64,000 bases of DNA from Rhodospirillaceae bacterium (GCA_009772935.1 WOUR01000008.1:1-64000); one strand, 5' to 3'; shown: positions 53,201 to 61,454, counted from the stretch's first letter. The notes: generated from the letters alone by a model not told the origin. Translations and numbers: made by a program.

Positions 53201-53786
53201 CCGCGCGCTGGTCGACCGAGTCGCCAAGGCCGAGAAGGACAAGGCGCCCGGTCGCCGCGGTCTCGCCGAAGCGGTCGCCAAGTCGCTCTACAAGCTGATG
53301 GCCTACAAGGACGAGTACGAAGTCGCCCGCCTCTACAGCGACGGCGAGTTCCAGAAGAAGCTGCGTCAGCAGTTCGAGGGCAACTACAAGGTCACCTTCC
53401 ATCTCGCGCCGCCGCTGTTCGCCGATCGCGATCCCGTGACGGGAGAGCTGAAAAAGAGCGAGTTCGGTTCGTGGATGATGCCGGCCTTCCGTTTGCTCGC
53501 TTCGCTGAAGCGGCTGCGCGGCGGCCGGTTCGACATCTTCGGCTACAGCGAGGAGCGCCGCATGGAGCGCCGCCTGATCCGCGAGTACGAAGCCACGCTC
53601 GAGACCCTGCTGGCCACGCTCGGCCAGGACAACCACGCCCTTGCGGTCCAGATCGCGTCGGTGCCGGAAACGATGCGCGGCTTCGGCCACGTGAAGGAGA
53701 AGAACGTGAAGGCCGCGAAGGAGCGCGAGGCCTCCCTGCTCGCCGCCTACAGGAGCCCCGCCACCCAGTCGATCGCCGCCGAGTAA
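50265..53786 (+). CDS. indolepyruvate ferredoxin oxidoreductase family protein (alpha-gamma fusion)
   Basis: 1173 residues from the ATG at 50265 (GGAGGG upstream). It decarboxylates aryl or branched 2-oxoacids to acyl-CoA, reducing ferredoxin. N-terminal pyruvate-type domain: GGFISGYRGSPLG near 46. A TPP-binding middle with GGEGVGWVGQAPF lies near 486. A ferredoxin-like CEGCGDCSEKSNC lies near 647, plus more Cys (FSCVNGFCPS) near 685. The gamma-type domain opens GIGGTGVITVGAL near 741. Single-chain forms of this size are usual in proteobacteria. It is divergent from the autotransporter. The preferred 2-oxoacid is not shown. Confidence 0.92.
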   Translation: MSTVTPVPLVFGDYALEDRYRLGKGRVYMTGIQALVRLPMMQRQRDLAAGLNTGGFISGYRGSPLGMYDNALWGAKRYLKENNIHFQPGLNEDLAATAVWGSQQTNLFPGAKVDGVFSIWYGKGPGVDRSMDVLKHGNAAGTSPHGGVIALAGDDHGCQSSTLPHQSEQVFAAAMIPVVNPATVQEYLDYGILGFALSRYSGCWVGFKAISETVESGASVWVDPERIQIVMPTDFQLPPGGLGIRNPDPPLEAEKRLHGPKMAAVAAFVRANGFDRTVIEPTETGTRARIGIMTTGKAYLDTRQALEDLGIDDARARALGIRLYKVGVTWPLEVEGARRFAEGLQEVIVVEEKRSNLEDQLLRILYHLPADRRPVVIGKADESGRIILPSEGELTPTGVAMVIAGRLMKHEGESPELRQRLARLEAKEKLLSAPPPKVARTPFFCSGCPHNTSTKVPEGSRAMAGIGCHGMAIWMPERRTSLISHMGGEGVGWVGQAPFHSDNHIFQNLGDGTYYHSGLMAIRQSAAAGVNITYKILFNDAVAMTGGQPHDGPLTVPEITRQVEAEGAKKVVVVTDEPDKYPMNAGFAHGVTIRHRDELDAVQRELREIPGLTVLVYDQTCAAEKRRRRKRGTFPDPDRRVFINDAVCEGCGDCSEKSNCVSVKPLETELGRKRQIDQSNCNKDFSCVNGFCPSFVSVRGGVPAKARRRKLEVVAEDPFATLPMPTLRPLSEAYGILVTGIGGTGVITVGALIGMAAHLEGKGCTVLDFTGLAQKNGAVMSHVRLAPKPEDLHAVRIAAGGANLVLGCDMVVAASPAALSRIEQGVTKAVINGHVQPVAAFVMNGDMDLGAESMMKAIRDAAGDEATSFVDGTGLATAILGDSIATNLFMLGHAWQKGLVPLSFEALMRAIELNGVAVESSKRTFDWGRLAAHNLAAVQAAAKPAMRVEKPVARTLAEIVSKRVELLTAYQDKAYADRYRALVDRVAKAEKDKAPGRRGLAEAVAKSLYKLMAYKDEYEVARLYSDGEFQKKLRQQFEGNYKVTFHLAPPLFADRDPVTGELKKSEFGSWMMPAFRLLASLKRLRGGRFDIFGYSEERRMERRLIREYEATLETLLATLGQDNHALAVQIASVPETMRGFGHVKEKNVKAAKEREASLLAAYRSPATQSIAAE

Positions 53787-54018
53787 GGCGCCGCCGAACA
53801 ATGCGCGGTCGAGGCGAAGACGGGACGCCCGTTTTCCCTATTGGGGTTGGGGAAGGAACGCGGACGTCCCGGTTACGCACCGTCGTCCGCGAAGGGAGGC
53901 AGGCGGTCGACGTATTTGTCGCTATAGGCCCGTTCGCCTGGGGAAGTTAAGCACAATCCTGACGCGAAAACGCACACCTGATGCACCACAATGCATGTAG
54001 CCCGCGAGGGCAAAAACG
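53787..54018. other. 232-nt intergenic gap between convergent genes
   Basis: Only a short stem ACGGG-ACG-CCCGT followed by TTT (53820-53835) suggests a weak terminator for the ferredoxin oxidoreductase gene. Short open frames on both strands have no recognisable start site or family content, so I see no gene here. Confidence 0.5.
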
Positions 54019-54615
54019 TCAGGCGCGACCGGACTGGGGAGAGAAGGAGGCCAGGTCGAACTTGCCGCCGGGCAGGCCGCGGCCCAGCCGGTCGAGTGCA
54101 CGCTGCCACTTGGCGGCGAAATCGGCGTCGAACACCAGCTCCGCGTCGGCATCGACCACCAGCCAGGCATTGTCCTGCATCTCGCGGTCGAGTTGACCCG
54201 GCGCCCAGCCGGAATGCCCGAGCGCCAGCCAGGCGTTCTTGGGTCCGGTGCCGCCCGCCATGTCCTTCAGGATTTCGAGCGAGGCGGTGAGCGCCATGCC
54301 ACCGTCGATCAGCAGGGTCTCGTCGCGCTTGTAGTCGGCCGAATGCAGCACGAGCCCGCGCGAGGTCTCGACCGGGCCGCCGAACAGCACCGGCAGGTCC
54401 GCGGTCGTCTTGGGTACCTCGATGCCGAGCTGCTTGTAGACCTGGCCGAGCGGCAGGTCGTCGACCTTGTTGTTCACGATGATTCCCAGCGCACCGTCGT
54501 CATCGTGCTTGCAGATGAAGACGACGCTCTTCTGGAAGCGCTCGTCCGGCATGGACGGCGCGGCGACCAGGAAGCGGCCAACCAACGTGGCGGCAGGAGA
54601 GCTGGACCCGGGCAT
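54019..54615 (-). CDS. YqgE/AlgH family protein (DUF179)
   Basis: 198 residues. N-terminal FLVAAPSMPDERFQKSVVFIC followed by GALGIIVNN is the family signature. GGPVETSRGLVLHS and WLALGHSGWAPGQLDREM are the later conserved blocks. YqgE proteins are cytoplasmic and of unresolved function, despite the old AlgH regulator name. It is divergent from the peroxiredoxin at 54769. Confidence 0.94.
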   Translation of the reverse strand: MPGSSSPAATLVGRFLVAAPSMPDERFQKSVVFICKHDDDGALGIIVNNKVDDLPLGQVYKQLGIEVPKTTADLPVLFGGPVETSRGLVLHSADYKRDETLLIDGGMALTASLEILKDMAGGTGPKNAWLALGHSGWAPGQLDREMQDNAWLVVDADAELVFDADFAAKWQRALDRLGRGLPGGKFDLASFSPQSGRA

Positions 54616-54768
54616 GACTGATGTTCTCCCATATCCATGGGGATTGTCCGGTCAAACTTCAAGCCACCGGCGCCCCCACGGGCCTTGCATGGACAAAAAC
54701 CCCACCCCGGCCTAGGGTCCGCCCGTTCGTAAAGGCCGCGGTTCGGCGGCGCATTTGAGGAGCTAATA

Positions 54769-55251
54769 ATGGCGAAAGTCGGAGACAAAGTCCCCAGCGC
54801 CACGTTGCGCATGATGGGCCCGGAAGGCCCCAAGGCCGTCACGACGGAAGAACTCTTCGCGCCGGGCAAGAAGGTCGTGGCCTTCGCGCTGCCGGGCGCC
54901 TTCACCCCCACTTGTTCGGCAAAGCACGTGCCCGGGTTCGTGGCCGAAGCAGCTGCTCTCAAGGCGAAGGGCATCGACACGATCGCCTGCATTTCCGTCA
55001 ACGACGCGTTCGTGATGGGCGCCTGGGGCAAGGACCAGAAGGCTGGCGACTCGGTGATGATGCTGGGCGACGGCAACGCCGAGTTCACCCAGGCGATGGG
55101 CCTGACGATGGACGGTTCGAAGTTCGGCCTCGGCACGCGCAGCCAGCGCTACGCCATGGTCGTCGAGGACGGCACCATCAAGCACCTCTTCGTCGAGAAG
55201 CCGGGCGCCTTCGAGGTTTCCTCGGCCGAGTACGTGCTCAAGAATCTCTAG
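54769..55251 (+). CDS. peroxiredoxin, Prx5/hybrid type
   Basis: 160-residue thioredoxin-fold peroxidase with GAGGAG before the start. The peroxidatic Cys49 lies in PGAFTPTC (42-49), the Prx5 form of the PxxxTxxC motif. VNDAFVMGAWGKDQ follows, as usual in the group. A C-terminal Gly/Cys glutaredoxin fusion is absent, so reduction by separate thioredoxin or glutaredoxin is expected. It removes peroxides in the cytoplasm. A terminator follows directly. Confidence 0.95.
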   Translation: MAKVGDKVPSATLRMMGPEGPKAVTTEELFAPGKKVVAFALPGAFTPTCSAKHVPGFVAEAAALKAKGIDTIACISVNDAFVMGAWGKDQKAGDSVMMLGDGNAEFTQAMGLTMDGSKFGLGTRSQRYAMVVEDGTIKHLFVEKPGAFEVSSAEYVLKNL

Positions 55252-55279
55252 CGCCGCGCATTCCGGACGGCCAAGATCG

Positions 55280-55310
55280 ACGGCGGGGCGCAGGCTCCGC
55301 CGTTTTCTTT
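55280..55310 (+). terminator. rho-independent terminator after peroxiredoxin gene
   Basis: ACGGCGGGGC pairs with GCTCCGCCGT (one G-T wobble) around a 4-nt loop and runs into TTTTCTTT. The next gene starts at 55319, just past the T-run. Confidence 0.75.
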
Positions 55311-55318
55311 GGGGGCTC

Positions 55319-56188
55319 ATGAACCCGACAGACGCACAACTCTTCAACGGCCTGTACCAGGTCAACGGCGCGACGCGCCTCTATGGCACGATCGGCGATC
55401 CCATCCGCCAGCTGCGCATGACCGGCGTGATGGCGCAGGTCTTCGCCGCCACCGGCGTGAACGCCGTCTGGCTGCCCTTCGAGGGCGGCCCCGATCTCCT
55501 GCCGCTGATGCTCGACGCGCTCGCCAAGATGCGCAACCTCGGCGGCTTCACCGTCACCATCCCGCACAAGACCGCGATGCTCGACCTGGTGGGCCGCGCC
55601 ACGCCCCGCGCGGCGGCGGCCGGCAGCGTCAACCTGGTGCGCCGCGACCCCGACGGGGTGGTGGCGGGCGACAATGTCGATGGGCTGGGCTTCGTGCGCG
55701 GGCTCGAGGCGCAGGGCCATCGCGTGAAAGGTGCCAGCGTCTGGCTGGTCGGCCTGGGCGGTGCCGGCGGCGCCATTGCCGCCGCGCTCTGCGAAGCCGG
55801 CGTCGGCCGACTGCTGGTCACCGAACTCCAGGAAGCGCGCGCCAGCAAGGCGATCGACCGGCTCCTGAGCCACTATCCCGACGTGCCGGTCGCGGAAGTC
55901 GAGATGCCGCCGAAAGGCATCCACATCGCGATCAACGCGACGGCGCTCGGCCTGCGCGCCGGCGACCCGCAAGCCTTCGACCCGATGACGCTCGACCCCG
56001 ACGTGGTCGTGGCCGACGTGATCATGAGCCCGATCGAGACGCCGCTGCTGAAGCGCGCCCGCACCCACGGGCGCCGCATTCACCATGGCCGGCACATGCT
56101 CGACCACCAGGTGCCGCTCTACCTCGACTGGTTCGGCATCGATGCCAGGGACATCGACATCATCCGCCTGGTGCGTTCGATCGGCTGA
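55319..56188 (+). CDS. shikimate dehydrogenase-family protein with altered substrate site
   Basis: 289 residues, normal AroE length. Kept: IPHK with catalytic Lys84, VNLV with Asn105, NVDGLGF with catalytic Asp121, and the Rossmann turn GLGGAGGAI (146-154). Changed: the N-terminal carboxylate-binding motif (G-x-P-I-x-H-S-x-S-P in AroE) reads GDPIRQLRMT at 26-35, so both Ser that bind shikimate are missing. It is therefore likely an AroE-like enzyme with another substrate rather than the housekeeping AroE. A repeat hairpin follows. Confidence 0.87.
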   Translation: MNPTDAQLFNGLYQVNGATRLYGTIGDPIRQLRMTGVMAQVFAATGVNAVWLPFEGGPDLLPLMLDALAKMRNLGGFTVTIPHKTAMLDLVGRATPRAAAAGSVNLVRRDPDGVVAGDNVDGLGFVRGLEAQGHRVKGASVWLVGLGGAGGAIAAALCEAGVGRLLVTELQEARASKAIDRLLSHYPDVPVAEVEMPPKGIHIAINATALGLRAGDPQAFDPMTLDPDVVVADVIMSPIETPLLKRARTHGRRIHHGRHMLDHQVPLYLDWFGIDARDIDIIRLVRSIG

Positions 56189-56193
56189 GTTCA

Positions 56194-56271
56194 TTGGAGC
56201 GCGCAACTCCAGTCGCACTCATACCCTGGCTACCAGCGGAGTCCGAGCAGCACGGGAGTGGCGCGCTCCAA
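56194..56271. repeat. palindromic repeat E, copy 2
   Basis: TTGGAGCGCGCAACTC at the left pairs with GAGTGGCGCGCTCCAA at 56256-56271 with one mismatch. The left arm continues as CCAGTCGCACTC, matching the copy at 37677 in most bases. The loop is longer (about 46 nt). It lies between the convergent AroE-like and SDR genes. Confidence 0.7.
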
Positions 56272-56283
56272 GGAAATCCGATC

Positions 56284-57045
56284 CTACAGAGTGACGCCGC
56301 CGTTCACGTGCAGCGTCTGGCCGGTGATGTAGCTCGCGGCCGGCGAGCACAGGAAGGCGATCAGGGCCGCCACTTCCGCAGGCTTGCCGTAGCGGCCCAT
56401 CGGGATCGACTGGGTCACCTTCTCCATGCCGGCGCGCGGCACGGCGGCATGGGCGTCGGGATCCTTCTCGATGAAGCCCGGCGCGACGCAGTTCACCGTG
56501 GCGCCCGAGCCGGCGATGTCGACGGCGAAGGCCTTGGCGAAGGCCTCGACGCCGGCCTTGGCCGCGGCCGAGGCCGGAAAGGTCATGAGGCCGCGCGCGA
56601 AGGCATGGGCGACGAAGGACGAGACGCCGACCAGGCGCCCCGCCGGCCCGGCCTTGACCAGCCACGGCTTGGCCGCGGTCGCCAGTTCGAAGAAGGCCGC
56701 CGTCATGGCGTTCTGGCTGGCGTCCCAGGCCGCGCGGTCGAGCTCGCCGACCTGCGTGCGATTGGCGAAGCCCGCGTTGCTCACGATCACGTCGAGATGA
56801 CCGAACGCCTTCACCGTCTCGTCGACAAGGCGCGCCGCGGTGCCGGACTCGGCAAGATCGCCTTCGAGGATCAGCTTTCGTGCGCCGGCCCCGGCGGCGA
56901 AGCCGGCGACCCGCTCGAGCCCGGCACGGTTGCGCCGCGCATGCAGGGCGAGCGCCGTGTCGGGCGCGGCCAGCGCGCGGACTGTTGCGGCGCCGATGCC
57001 CGAGGAGGCACCGGTGATGAGGATCACGCGGGACGGAGAGACCAT
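56284..57045 (-). CDS. SDR-family protein lacking the usual catalytic Tyr
   Basis: 253 residues from the ATG at 57045. The frame is open upstream into the hydrolase gene but is out of phase there. Nucleotide turn TGASSGIG (11-18), SNAGF (89-93) and Ser143 are normal. At the position 13 residues after Ser143, where the catalytic Tyr should be, there is Phe156, and the only nearby Lys is Lys163 ([10 protein letters not shown]). This may be a non-reductase or altered member. It ends in the SDR-style HVNGGVTL. Confidence 0.85.
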   Translation of the reverse strand: MVSPSRVILITGASSGIGAATVRALAAPDTALALHARRNRAGLERVAGFAAGAGARKLILEGDLAESGTAARLVDETVKAFGHLDVIVSNAGFANRTQVGELDRAAWDASQNAMTAAFFELATAAKPWLVKAGPAGRLVGVSSFVAHAFARGLMTFPASAAAKAGVEAFAKAFAVDIAGSGATVNCVAPGFIEKDPDAHAAVPRAGMEKVTQSIPMGRYGKPAEVAALIAFLCSPAASYITGQTLHVNGGVTL

Positions 57046-57071
57046 GGCGACAGGAGTAGAATCCCGCACGC

Positions 57072-58289
57072 CTAGCGGCAAGTCTCGCGCACGACCGGCG
57101 CCAGCAGCGCCGCAAAGCGGCGCGCGCCCGTTGCGGAGAAGTGGCCCTCGTCGACGAAGTCGGCCGGGCCGAACGCCTCGACCGTCAGCGCCACATAGGT
57201 GTCGCCCAGCGCCCGCGCCGTCCGCTCCAGGGCGGCGTTGGACTGCTCCAGCAGGGGCCAGAGGTCGCGGTCGCGCACGCGCGGCAGCCAGCCGTAGAGC
57301 CCGCCGCCCTTCAGGCGGTCGCGATTGACGACCTGCCCGACCCAAATGGTGGGCGTGCCACGGGCGCGGTTGATGGCGGAGATCGACCGGACATTGCGCT
57401 CGAAGATCGCCGTCGCGGCCGGATCGGGCCCGCTCGCCGGCGGCAGGGCATAGGGGTCCTTGGCATAGCGCACCGTGTCGACCTCGGCGGCGACGAGACG
57501 GGCCAGCACCGTGAGCAGCGGCGAGATCGTGACGTTGGAGCCGCCGATGCGCCGCACCTTCAGGGAATCGACCTGGCTCGGCATGTGGAAGTCGGCATAG
57601 CCCGCGTCCAGGTTGGGGATGTGCGCGTTGCGCAGGTCGTTCCAGCCCACGAAGTAGACGGCGCAGCGCGGCGCCTTGCCGAACTTCTCGGGATAGAAAG
57701 CCGTCTGCAGCACGTGCTCGGCCGTCGTGTAGCCCGGCACGCCGTGATTGACGACGACCAGCCCGTCGTCGCGCAACGCCTCGTCCAGCCGGTCGGGCCA
57801 GGTATCGCCCTCGCCGTTGCCGATATCGTAGGTCGCCGAGCCGCCGAAGGTCGCCACCACGCCGCCAGTGGCCAGGCGCGCCGGATCGGGATCGCGACCG
57901 CGCGTGCCCTGGGACGAATGCCGGATGGCGAGCCCCGTCGCACTGGTGAAGGCGAGGCCGGGCGCCGGCACGGCCTGCAGCAGCGGATGCCACTGAAAGC
58001 GCGCCGGCTCGGCGCTGACCGGCGGCAGCAGCGAGGGCGAGCCGGGGGGCGCCAGGGCCCACGAGCCCAGTCCCCAGGCGAATTCGAGGCAGGCCAGCAC
58101 CAGCAGCGTCCCCGAAAGACGCGGCCAGCGCGCCACCAGCAGCGCGACCGCCAGCAGCGCCGCGAGATAGAGGAAATAGTCGGTCCGCGGCCCCGCAAGC
58201 TTCAGCTCGTCGATCCGGAAGAGCCAGGTCGCGGCGACGGCGACGGCAAGGAGGCCCAGGAGGCCGGCAACGCGAAGAATATTGGACAC
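57072..58289 (-). CDS. membrane-anchored SGNH/GDSL hydrolase-like protein
   Basis: 405 residues. Two or three N-terminal helices (about 6-22, 38-53, 58-75) anchor a periplasmic SGNH domain. TFGGSATYD has the nucleophile Ser151. NHGVPGYTT gives the Gly block, VGWNDLRN the Asn block, and VDEGHFS carries Asp380 and His383 in the D-x-x-H arrangement. Such enzymes de-esterify glycans or lipids. It lies 26 nt upstream of the SDR on the same strand and is divergent from the methyltransferase (65 nt). Confidence 0.82.
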   Translation of the reverse strand: MSNILRVAGLLGLLAVAVAATWLFRIDELKLAGPRTDYFLYLAALLAVALLVARWPRLSGTLLVLACLEFAWGLGSWALAPPGSPSLLPPVSAEPARFQWHPLLQAVPAPGLAFTSATGLAIRHSSQGTRGRDPDPARLATGGVVATFGGSATYDIGNGEGDTWPDRLDEALRDDGLVVVNHGVPGYTTAEHVLQTAFYPEKFGKAPRCAVYFVGWNDLRNAHIPNLDAGYADFHMPSQVDSLKVRRIGGSNVTISPLLTVLARLVAAEVDTVRYAKDPYALPPASGPDPAATAIFERNVRSISAINRARGTPTIWVGQVVNRDRLKGGGLYGWLPRVRDRDLWPLLEQSNAALERTARALGDTYVALTVEAFGPADFVDEGHFSATGARRFAALLAPVVRETCR

Positions 58290-58354
58290 GCGTTATAATT
58301 CTAGGCCGGCGCCCGCCGTTTGGACAGGCTGGAGCTTTGTGCCAATAAGGCACC

Positions 58355-59215
58355 ATGCCTCCCTTCCAGTGGTTGCTGGACGCCGTACGATCCGGCCGTC
58401 GCCGGCGTGTGGTCTTCGACTATGGTTACCTTCCCCGGCAGCGGGACTGGAGCAAGTCGCCCGGCGTCCAGGCGTTGGCGCGAAAGGCCCATGAATCGGC
58501 CGATGACTACAAGACGCTGCTTGCATACTTCGCAAGCCTCCGCCCGTGGTTCGGGAAGATTCCGGCGCGCGCCACCGAGGACGATCGGGCGCCGCGCTGG
58601 ATCAACGGCTCCTTTCCCGGCCTCGATGCCGTGTCGCTCTACGGCCTGCTCGCCCGGCACAATCCCTCGGTCTATGTCGAGATCGGCTCGGGCAATTCGA
58701 CCAGGTTCGCCCGTCGCGCGATCGAGGATCATGGCTTGCGCACCCGGATCGTTTCGGTCGATCCGCACCCCCGACGCGACGTCGATTCGATCTGTGACGA
58801 GGTGATCCGCCATCCGTGCGAGGAAGTCGCCACGAGTTTCTTCGCCGATCTGCCGAGCGATGCACTCCTGTTCGCCGACAACTCGCACCGGTCCTTCCAG
58901 AACTCCGACGTCACGGTCTTCTTCATGGAAATCCTGCCGGTGCTCGCACCCGGAATCATCTGGGGCCTGCATGACATCTTCTTTCCCTATGACTATCCCG
59001 ACGCCTGGAGCCGCCGTTTCTTCAACGAGCAGTACCTCCTGATGAGCTACCTGATGGGCGGCGGCGGCACCGACGAGATCCTCTTGCCTAACAGCCTCGT
59101 CTTCGGCAGTCCGGCTTTCCGGGCTTCAGTGACGGCGATCTTCGAGGGTCGGCATTTCGAAGGCGTCGAACGGCATGGCGGCTGCTTCTGGCTGCGGCGC
59201 GGGATGAATAGGTAA
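58355..59215 (+). CDS. class I SAM-dependent methyltransferase-like protein
   Basis: 286 residues. The central Rossmann motif I is [18 protein letters not shown] near residues 108-125, with motif II ending [18 protein letters not shown] and [16 protein letters not shown] follow, as in Methyltransf_24-type proteins. The N-terminal 100 residues have no recognised domain. Substrate is unknown; its divergent partner is an SGNH hydrolase, so glycan decoration is possible but unproven. Confidence 0.78.
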   Translation: MPPFQWLLDAVRSGRRRRVVFDYGYLPRQRDWSKSPGVQALARKAHESADDYKTLLAYFASLRPWFGKIPARATEDDRAPRWINGSFPGLDAVSLYGLLARHNPSVYVEIGSGNSTRFARRAIEDHGLRTRIVSVDPHPRRDVDSICDEVIRHPCEEVATSFFADLPSDALLFADNSHRSFQNSDVTVFFMEILPVLAPGIIWGLHDIFFPYDYPDAWSRRFFNEQYLLMSYLMGGGGTDEILLPNSLVFGSPAFRASVTAIFEGRHFEGVERHGGCFWLRRGMNR

Positions 59216-59282
59216 GCCAGGCGCTCCTGCAGACACCCACCGACGGCTCGAGGAACCGGCGTCCGCCGCCGGGTCTTGCCGA

Positions 59283-59636
59283 TTACTTGTCGCCCTTCTG
59301 CCACGGCCAGCGTCCGCTGACCTCGAGCTCAAGTGCGAAGCTCAGCAGGGTGCGGATCGCCACGATCACCGCGAGGACGGCGAGATTGTGCAAGGTGGGT
59401 TCAATGGCCACGGTGCCGATGATGTCGGCGATGACCAGGAACTCCAGGCCGAGCAACATGGATCGTCCGAGGTCGGCCCGTAGCCCGTGATAGGCATCTT
59501 CCGGGGTCGCGCCCCGCCGGAGGCGGACGAGGCAGGCGACGATTGCGACGAAGGCGCCGGCCAGCAGAATGAGCACGCCGATCAGTTCCACGATGTGGCC
59601 CGCCGTGGAGGCCAGCACGTCGATGGCCATCGGCAT
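59283..59636 (-). CDS. DUF1622 membrane protein
   Basis: 117 residues with three transmembrane helices (about 15-37, 60-77, 82-103) and a loop with RADLGRSMLLGLEFLVIADI, the DUF1622 signature region. It ends GRWPWQKGDK. The ATG overlaps the stop of the upstream small gene by one base (TGATG). A FixK/FNR-like box lies ahead of that gene, so low-oxygen control of both is plausible. Function is unknown. Confidence 0.88.
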   Translation of the reverse strand: MPMAIDVLASTAGHIVELIGVLILLAGAFVAIVACLVRLRRGATPEDAYHGLRADLGRSMLLGLEFLVIADIIGTVAIEPTLHNLAVLAVIVAIRTLLSFALELEVSGRWPWQKGDK

Positions 59637-59911
59637 CAGGCCGCCCCGCGCGCCGTCCTCGGCGAGCGAGCCGTCAGCCGCCGGACAGGCTGGCGCCGCT
59701 CGAGCGTGCGCCGCGCTTCGTCGAACAGGTCCGCCACCACATCCTCCCCATGGCGAAGGGCGTCGCGGGCGAGCGGTACGCCCACGGATCCTATGCGCTC
59801 GATCGTTCTGCCGCCCTGCATCAACCAGACCTCCAGGCGGCCCGCCGCGTGAATGAGCCTGGGGCAGGCTCGCGCCGCAGGCTGGGGCGATCTGGGCTTG
59901 CCTCGTTTCAT
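59636..59911 (-). CDS. small basic protein of unknown function
   Basis: 91 residues from the ATG at 59911. The frame also has an ATG at 59962, but that lies only 4 nt from the regulatory box at 59966 and is unlikely to be transcribed from it. Basic ends surround RLIHAAGRLEVWLMQGGRTI and RDALRHGEDVVADLFDEARR. No family recognised. It is coupled to DUF1622 by overlap. Confidence 0.6.
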   Translation of the reverse strand: MKRGKPRSPQPAARACPRLIHAAGRLEVWLMQGGRTIERIGSVGVPLARDALRHGEDVVADLFDEARRTLERRQPVRRLTARSPRTARGAA

Positions 59912-59965
59912 GGCGCGATCCCGAGTGACGAAGCTCGAACCGTAACGGCGGGAAGCCGGCATGCC

Positions 59966-59979
59966 TTGACTTATGTCAA
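59966..59979 (-). promoter_or_regulatory. FixK/FNR-like box upstream of the 59911/DUF1622 pair
   Basis: TTGACTTATGTCAA fits TTGA-N6-TCAA, the CRP/FNR-family (FixK) consensus. Its centre is about 61 nt before the ATG at 59911, leaving a leader of about 20 nt if the box sits at -41.5. It lies between that gene and the end of the DUF2254 gene. Confidence 0.7.
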
Positions 59980-59997
59980 GCTGGGGGCCGGGCCGGC

Positions 59998-61290
59998 CTA
60001 GCCGTCCGACCGCCCTGACGATCCGCCGAGGCCCTGCAGATCGCCCTTGTTCGCGCGCCGACGATCCTCGGGTTCGGGGAAGGAGCGGGCAACGGTCTGC
60101 TCGAGCAGTGCCAGTTCACTTTGCAGCGTCGGCACACGCGCCGCCGGCAGCCGGTCGACGAGATGTTCGAGCATCGCCCGCAGCCGGCGAACGACCTGGG
60201 TGCTGGTGGCGCCGTACTGGCGCACCTCGGTCACCGCCAGATCGACGATGTCGTCCCAGTCGGGCGTCGGAAAGACCAACCGCAGCGTCCCGCGCGAATC
60301 GTGCACCCGCGCATTGTCGAGATTCTTCTGTCCTGCGTAGCGGAGCAGCCGGTGGATCTGATCGAGCGCCAGAACGGCCGTGGTCGGATCGTTGACGGCC
60401 GGTGAAAGAGCGCGCGACGCCACATCCACCATGATGCGGAAGGCGAACATCGGGTCCTGGTGCATCGTGCGCTCCGGCCCGAAGGCGACCAGCCCATTGA
60501 GCGCCTCTTCGCTCAGGCGCGCGTCGGACGGATGGATGTGCGCCAGCGGATCGCCGGTCGAGACGAAGTCTCCGATCTGCGGGATCAGTTCGATCGTACA
60601 GTCTGCTCTCGCCGCCAGGGCCACGAGCTCGCGGCTGCCGAAGGCCAGGAAAGTCCCCGACGGACCGATGCGTTCGACGATGCGGCCCTTGCGCGCCGCG
60701 AGTTCAGAGACGATGGCCCGACCCTCTGCCTGTCCGGTATCGAAGTCGCCCTGGTAGACGCTGTCCATCGCCTCCTTGCCGTCGGCGAACACCTTCTGCA
60801 GCACCGTCACCGGTCGCAAGCCGAGGCCAACCTCTTCCACGAACCAGAAGAAGACGGCGATGGCCAGGACGTTGCCCACGATCGCCAGGACGATCAGCCC
60901 GCCGTGACGGACCTGGTTGGTCGTGTTGGCCAGGGCGACCATGGTGATGCCAAAGGCGAAGACGAAGACGCTGGCCGCGACCTTCATCTCCCAGCGGCTG
61001 AAGGTCATCCTGATGATGCGCGGCGTGATCTGGCCGCTGGCGAGCTGGATGGCGAGCAGCAGCGCGGAAACGGCATAGACCATGAACGTCAGCATCGAGG
61101 AGGCGAACGCAGCCATGGAGACACGCATGCCCTCGACATCGCCCTCGTCGAAGCGAGGCCAATCGGGAGTGGGAAGCAGCTCCAGGACGAGTTTGCCCAC
61201 CAGCCAGGCGATCAGAAGCGCGAGGACGGGGAACAGCCAGAACGACGAGCGCACGAACTCGCCCAGACGATAGCGCAGACGCCAGTTCAT
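59998..61290 (-). CDS. DUF2254 membrane protein
   Basis: 430 residues. Four N-terminal helices (about 17-37, 64-86, 106-124, 130-150) carry the family region SMLTFMVYAVSALLLAIQLASGQI. Then comes a soluble part with DTGQAEGRAIVSELAARKGR, DPLAHIHPSDARLSEEAL and SRALSPAVNDPTTAVLALDQ. DUF2254 proteins have no known function. The ATG overlaps the stop of a possible 40-residue leader gene at 61287-61409. Confidence 0.9.
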   Translation of the reverse strand: MNWRLRYRLGEFVRSSFWLFPVLALLIAWLVGKLVLELLPTPDWPRFDEGDVEGMRVSMAAFASSMLTFMVYAVSALLLAIQLASGQITPRIIRMTFSRWEMKVAASVFVFAFGITMVALANTTNQVRHGGLIVLAIVGNVLAIAVFFWFVEEVGLGLRPVTVLQKVFADGKEAMDSVYQGDFDTGQAEGRAIVSELAARKGRIVERIGPSGTFLAFGSRELVALAARADCTIELIPQIGDFVSTGDPLAHIHPSDARLSEEALNGLVAFGPERTMHQDPMFAFRIMVDVASRALSPAVNDPTTAVLALDQIHRLLRYAGQKNLDNARVHDSRGTLRLVFPTPDWDDIVDLAVTEVRQYGATSTQVVRRLRAMLEHLVDRLPAARVPTLQSELALLEQTVARSFPEPEDRRRANKGDLQGLGGSSGRSDG

Positions 61291-61409
61291 GGTATTTCAT
61301 TCAGGACGGCGCCGGCGCGGACGCCGAGCGCCAGAAGGTTGCCGGCCATGGACACGATCACCGCCGGCCGGATGGCGATCTCCGCGAGGTGCTGGATGCC
61401 TTCCATCAT
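61287..61409 (-). CDS. possible 40-residue small membrane-type protein
   Basis: The frame has ATG ATG at 61409 and 61406 and ends in a TGA overlapping the DUF2254 ATG (ATGA). The sequence runs MMEGIQHLAEIAIRPAVIVS then MAGNLLALGVRAGAVLNEIP, forming one amphipathic or hydrophobic stretch. No strong ribosome site. The FixK-like box at 61441-61454 is centred about 39 nt from the first ATG. Coupling to DUF2254 makes it plausible, but length alone cannot prove it. Confidence 0.45.
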   Translation of the reverse strand: MMEGIQHLAEIAIRPAVIVSMAGNLLALGVRAGAVLNEIP

Positions 61410-61440
61410 GCATCGTTAACCTGCAGGGCCGACCCGCGAC

Positions 61441-61454
61441 TTGATCGTTGTCAA
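61441..61454. promoter_or_regulatory. FixK/FNR-like box, DUF2254 side
   Basis: TTGATCGTTGTCAA matches TTGA-N6-TCAA, with one half-site (TTGAT) perfect for FNR. It lies about 150 nt from the DUF2254 start and 136 nt from the hlyD-like start. It is nearer to the small-gene/DUF2254 side and could serve both directions. Confidence 0.6.

Noticed and set aside
53873..54109. Small minus-strand frame upstream of YqgE's end
   Set aside because: It overlaps yqgE in another frame and has no ribosome site or family content.
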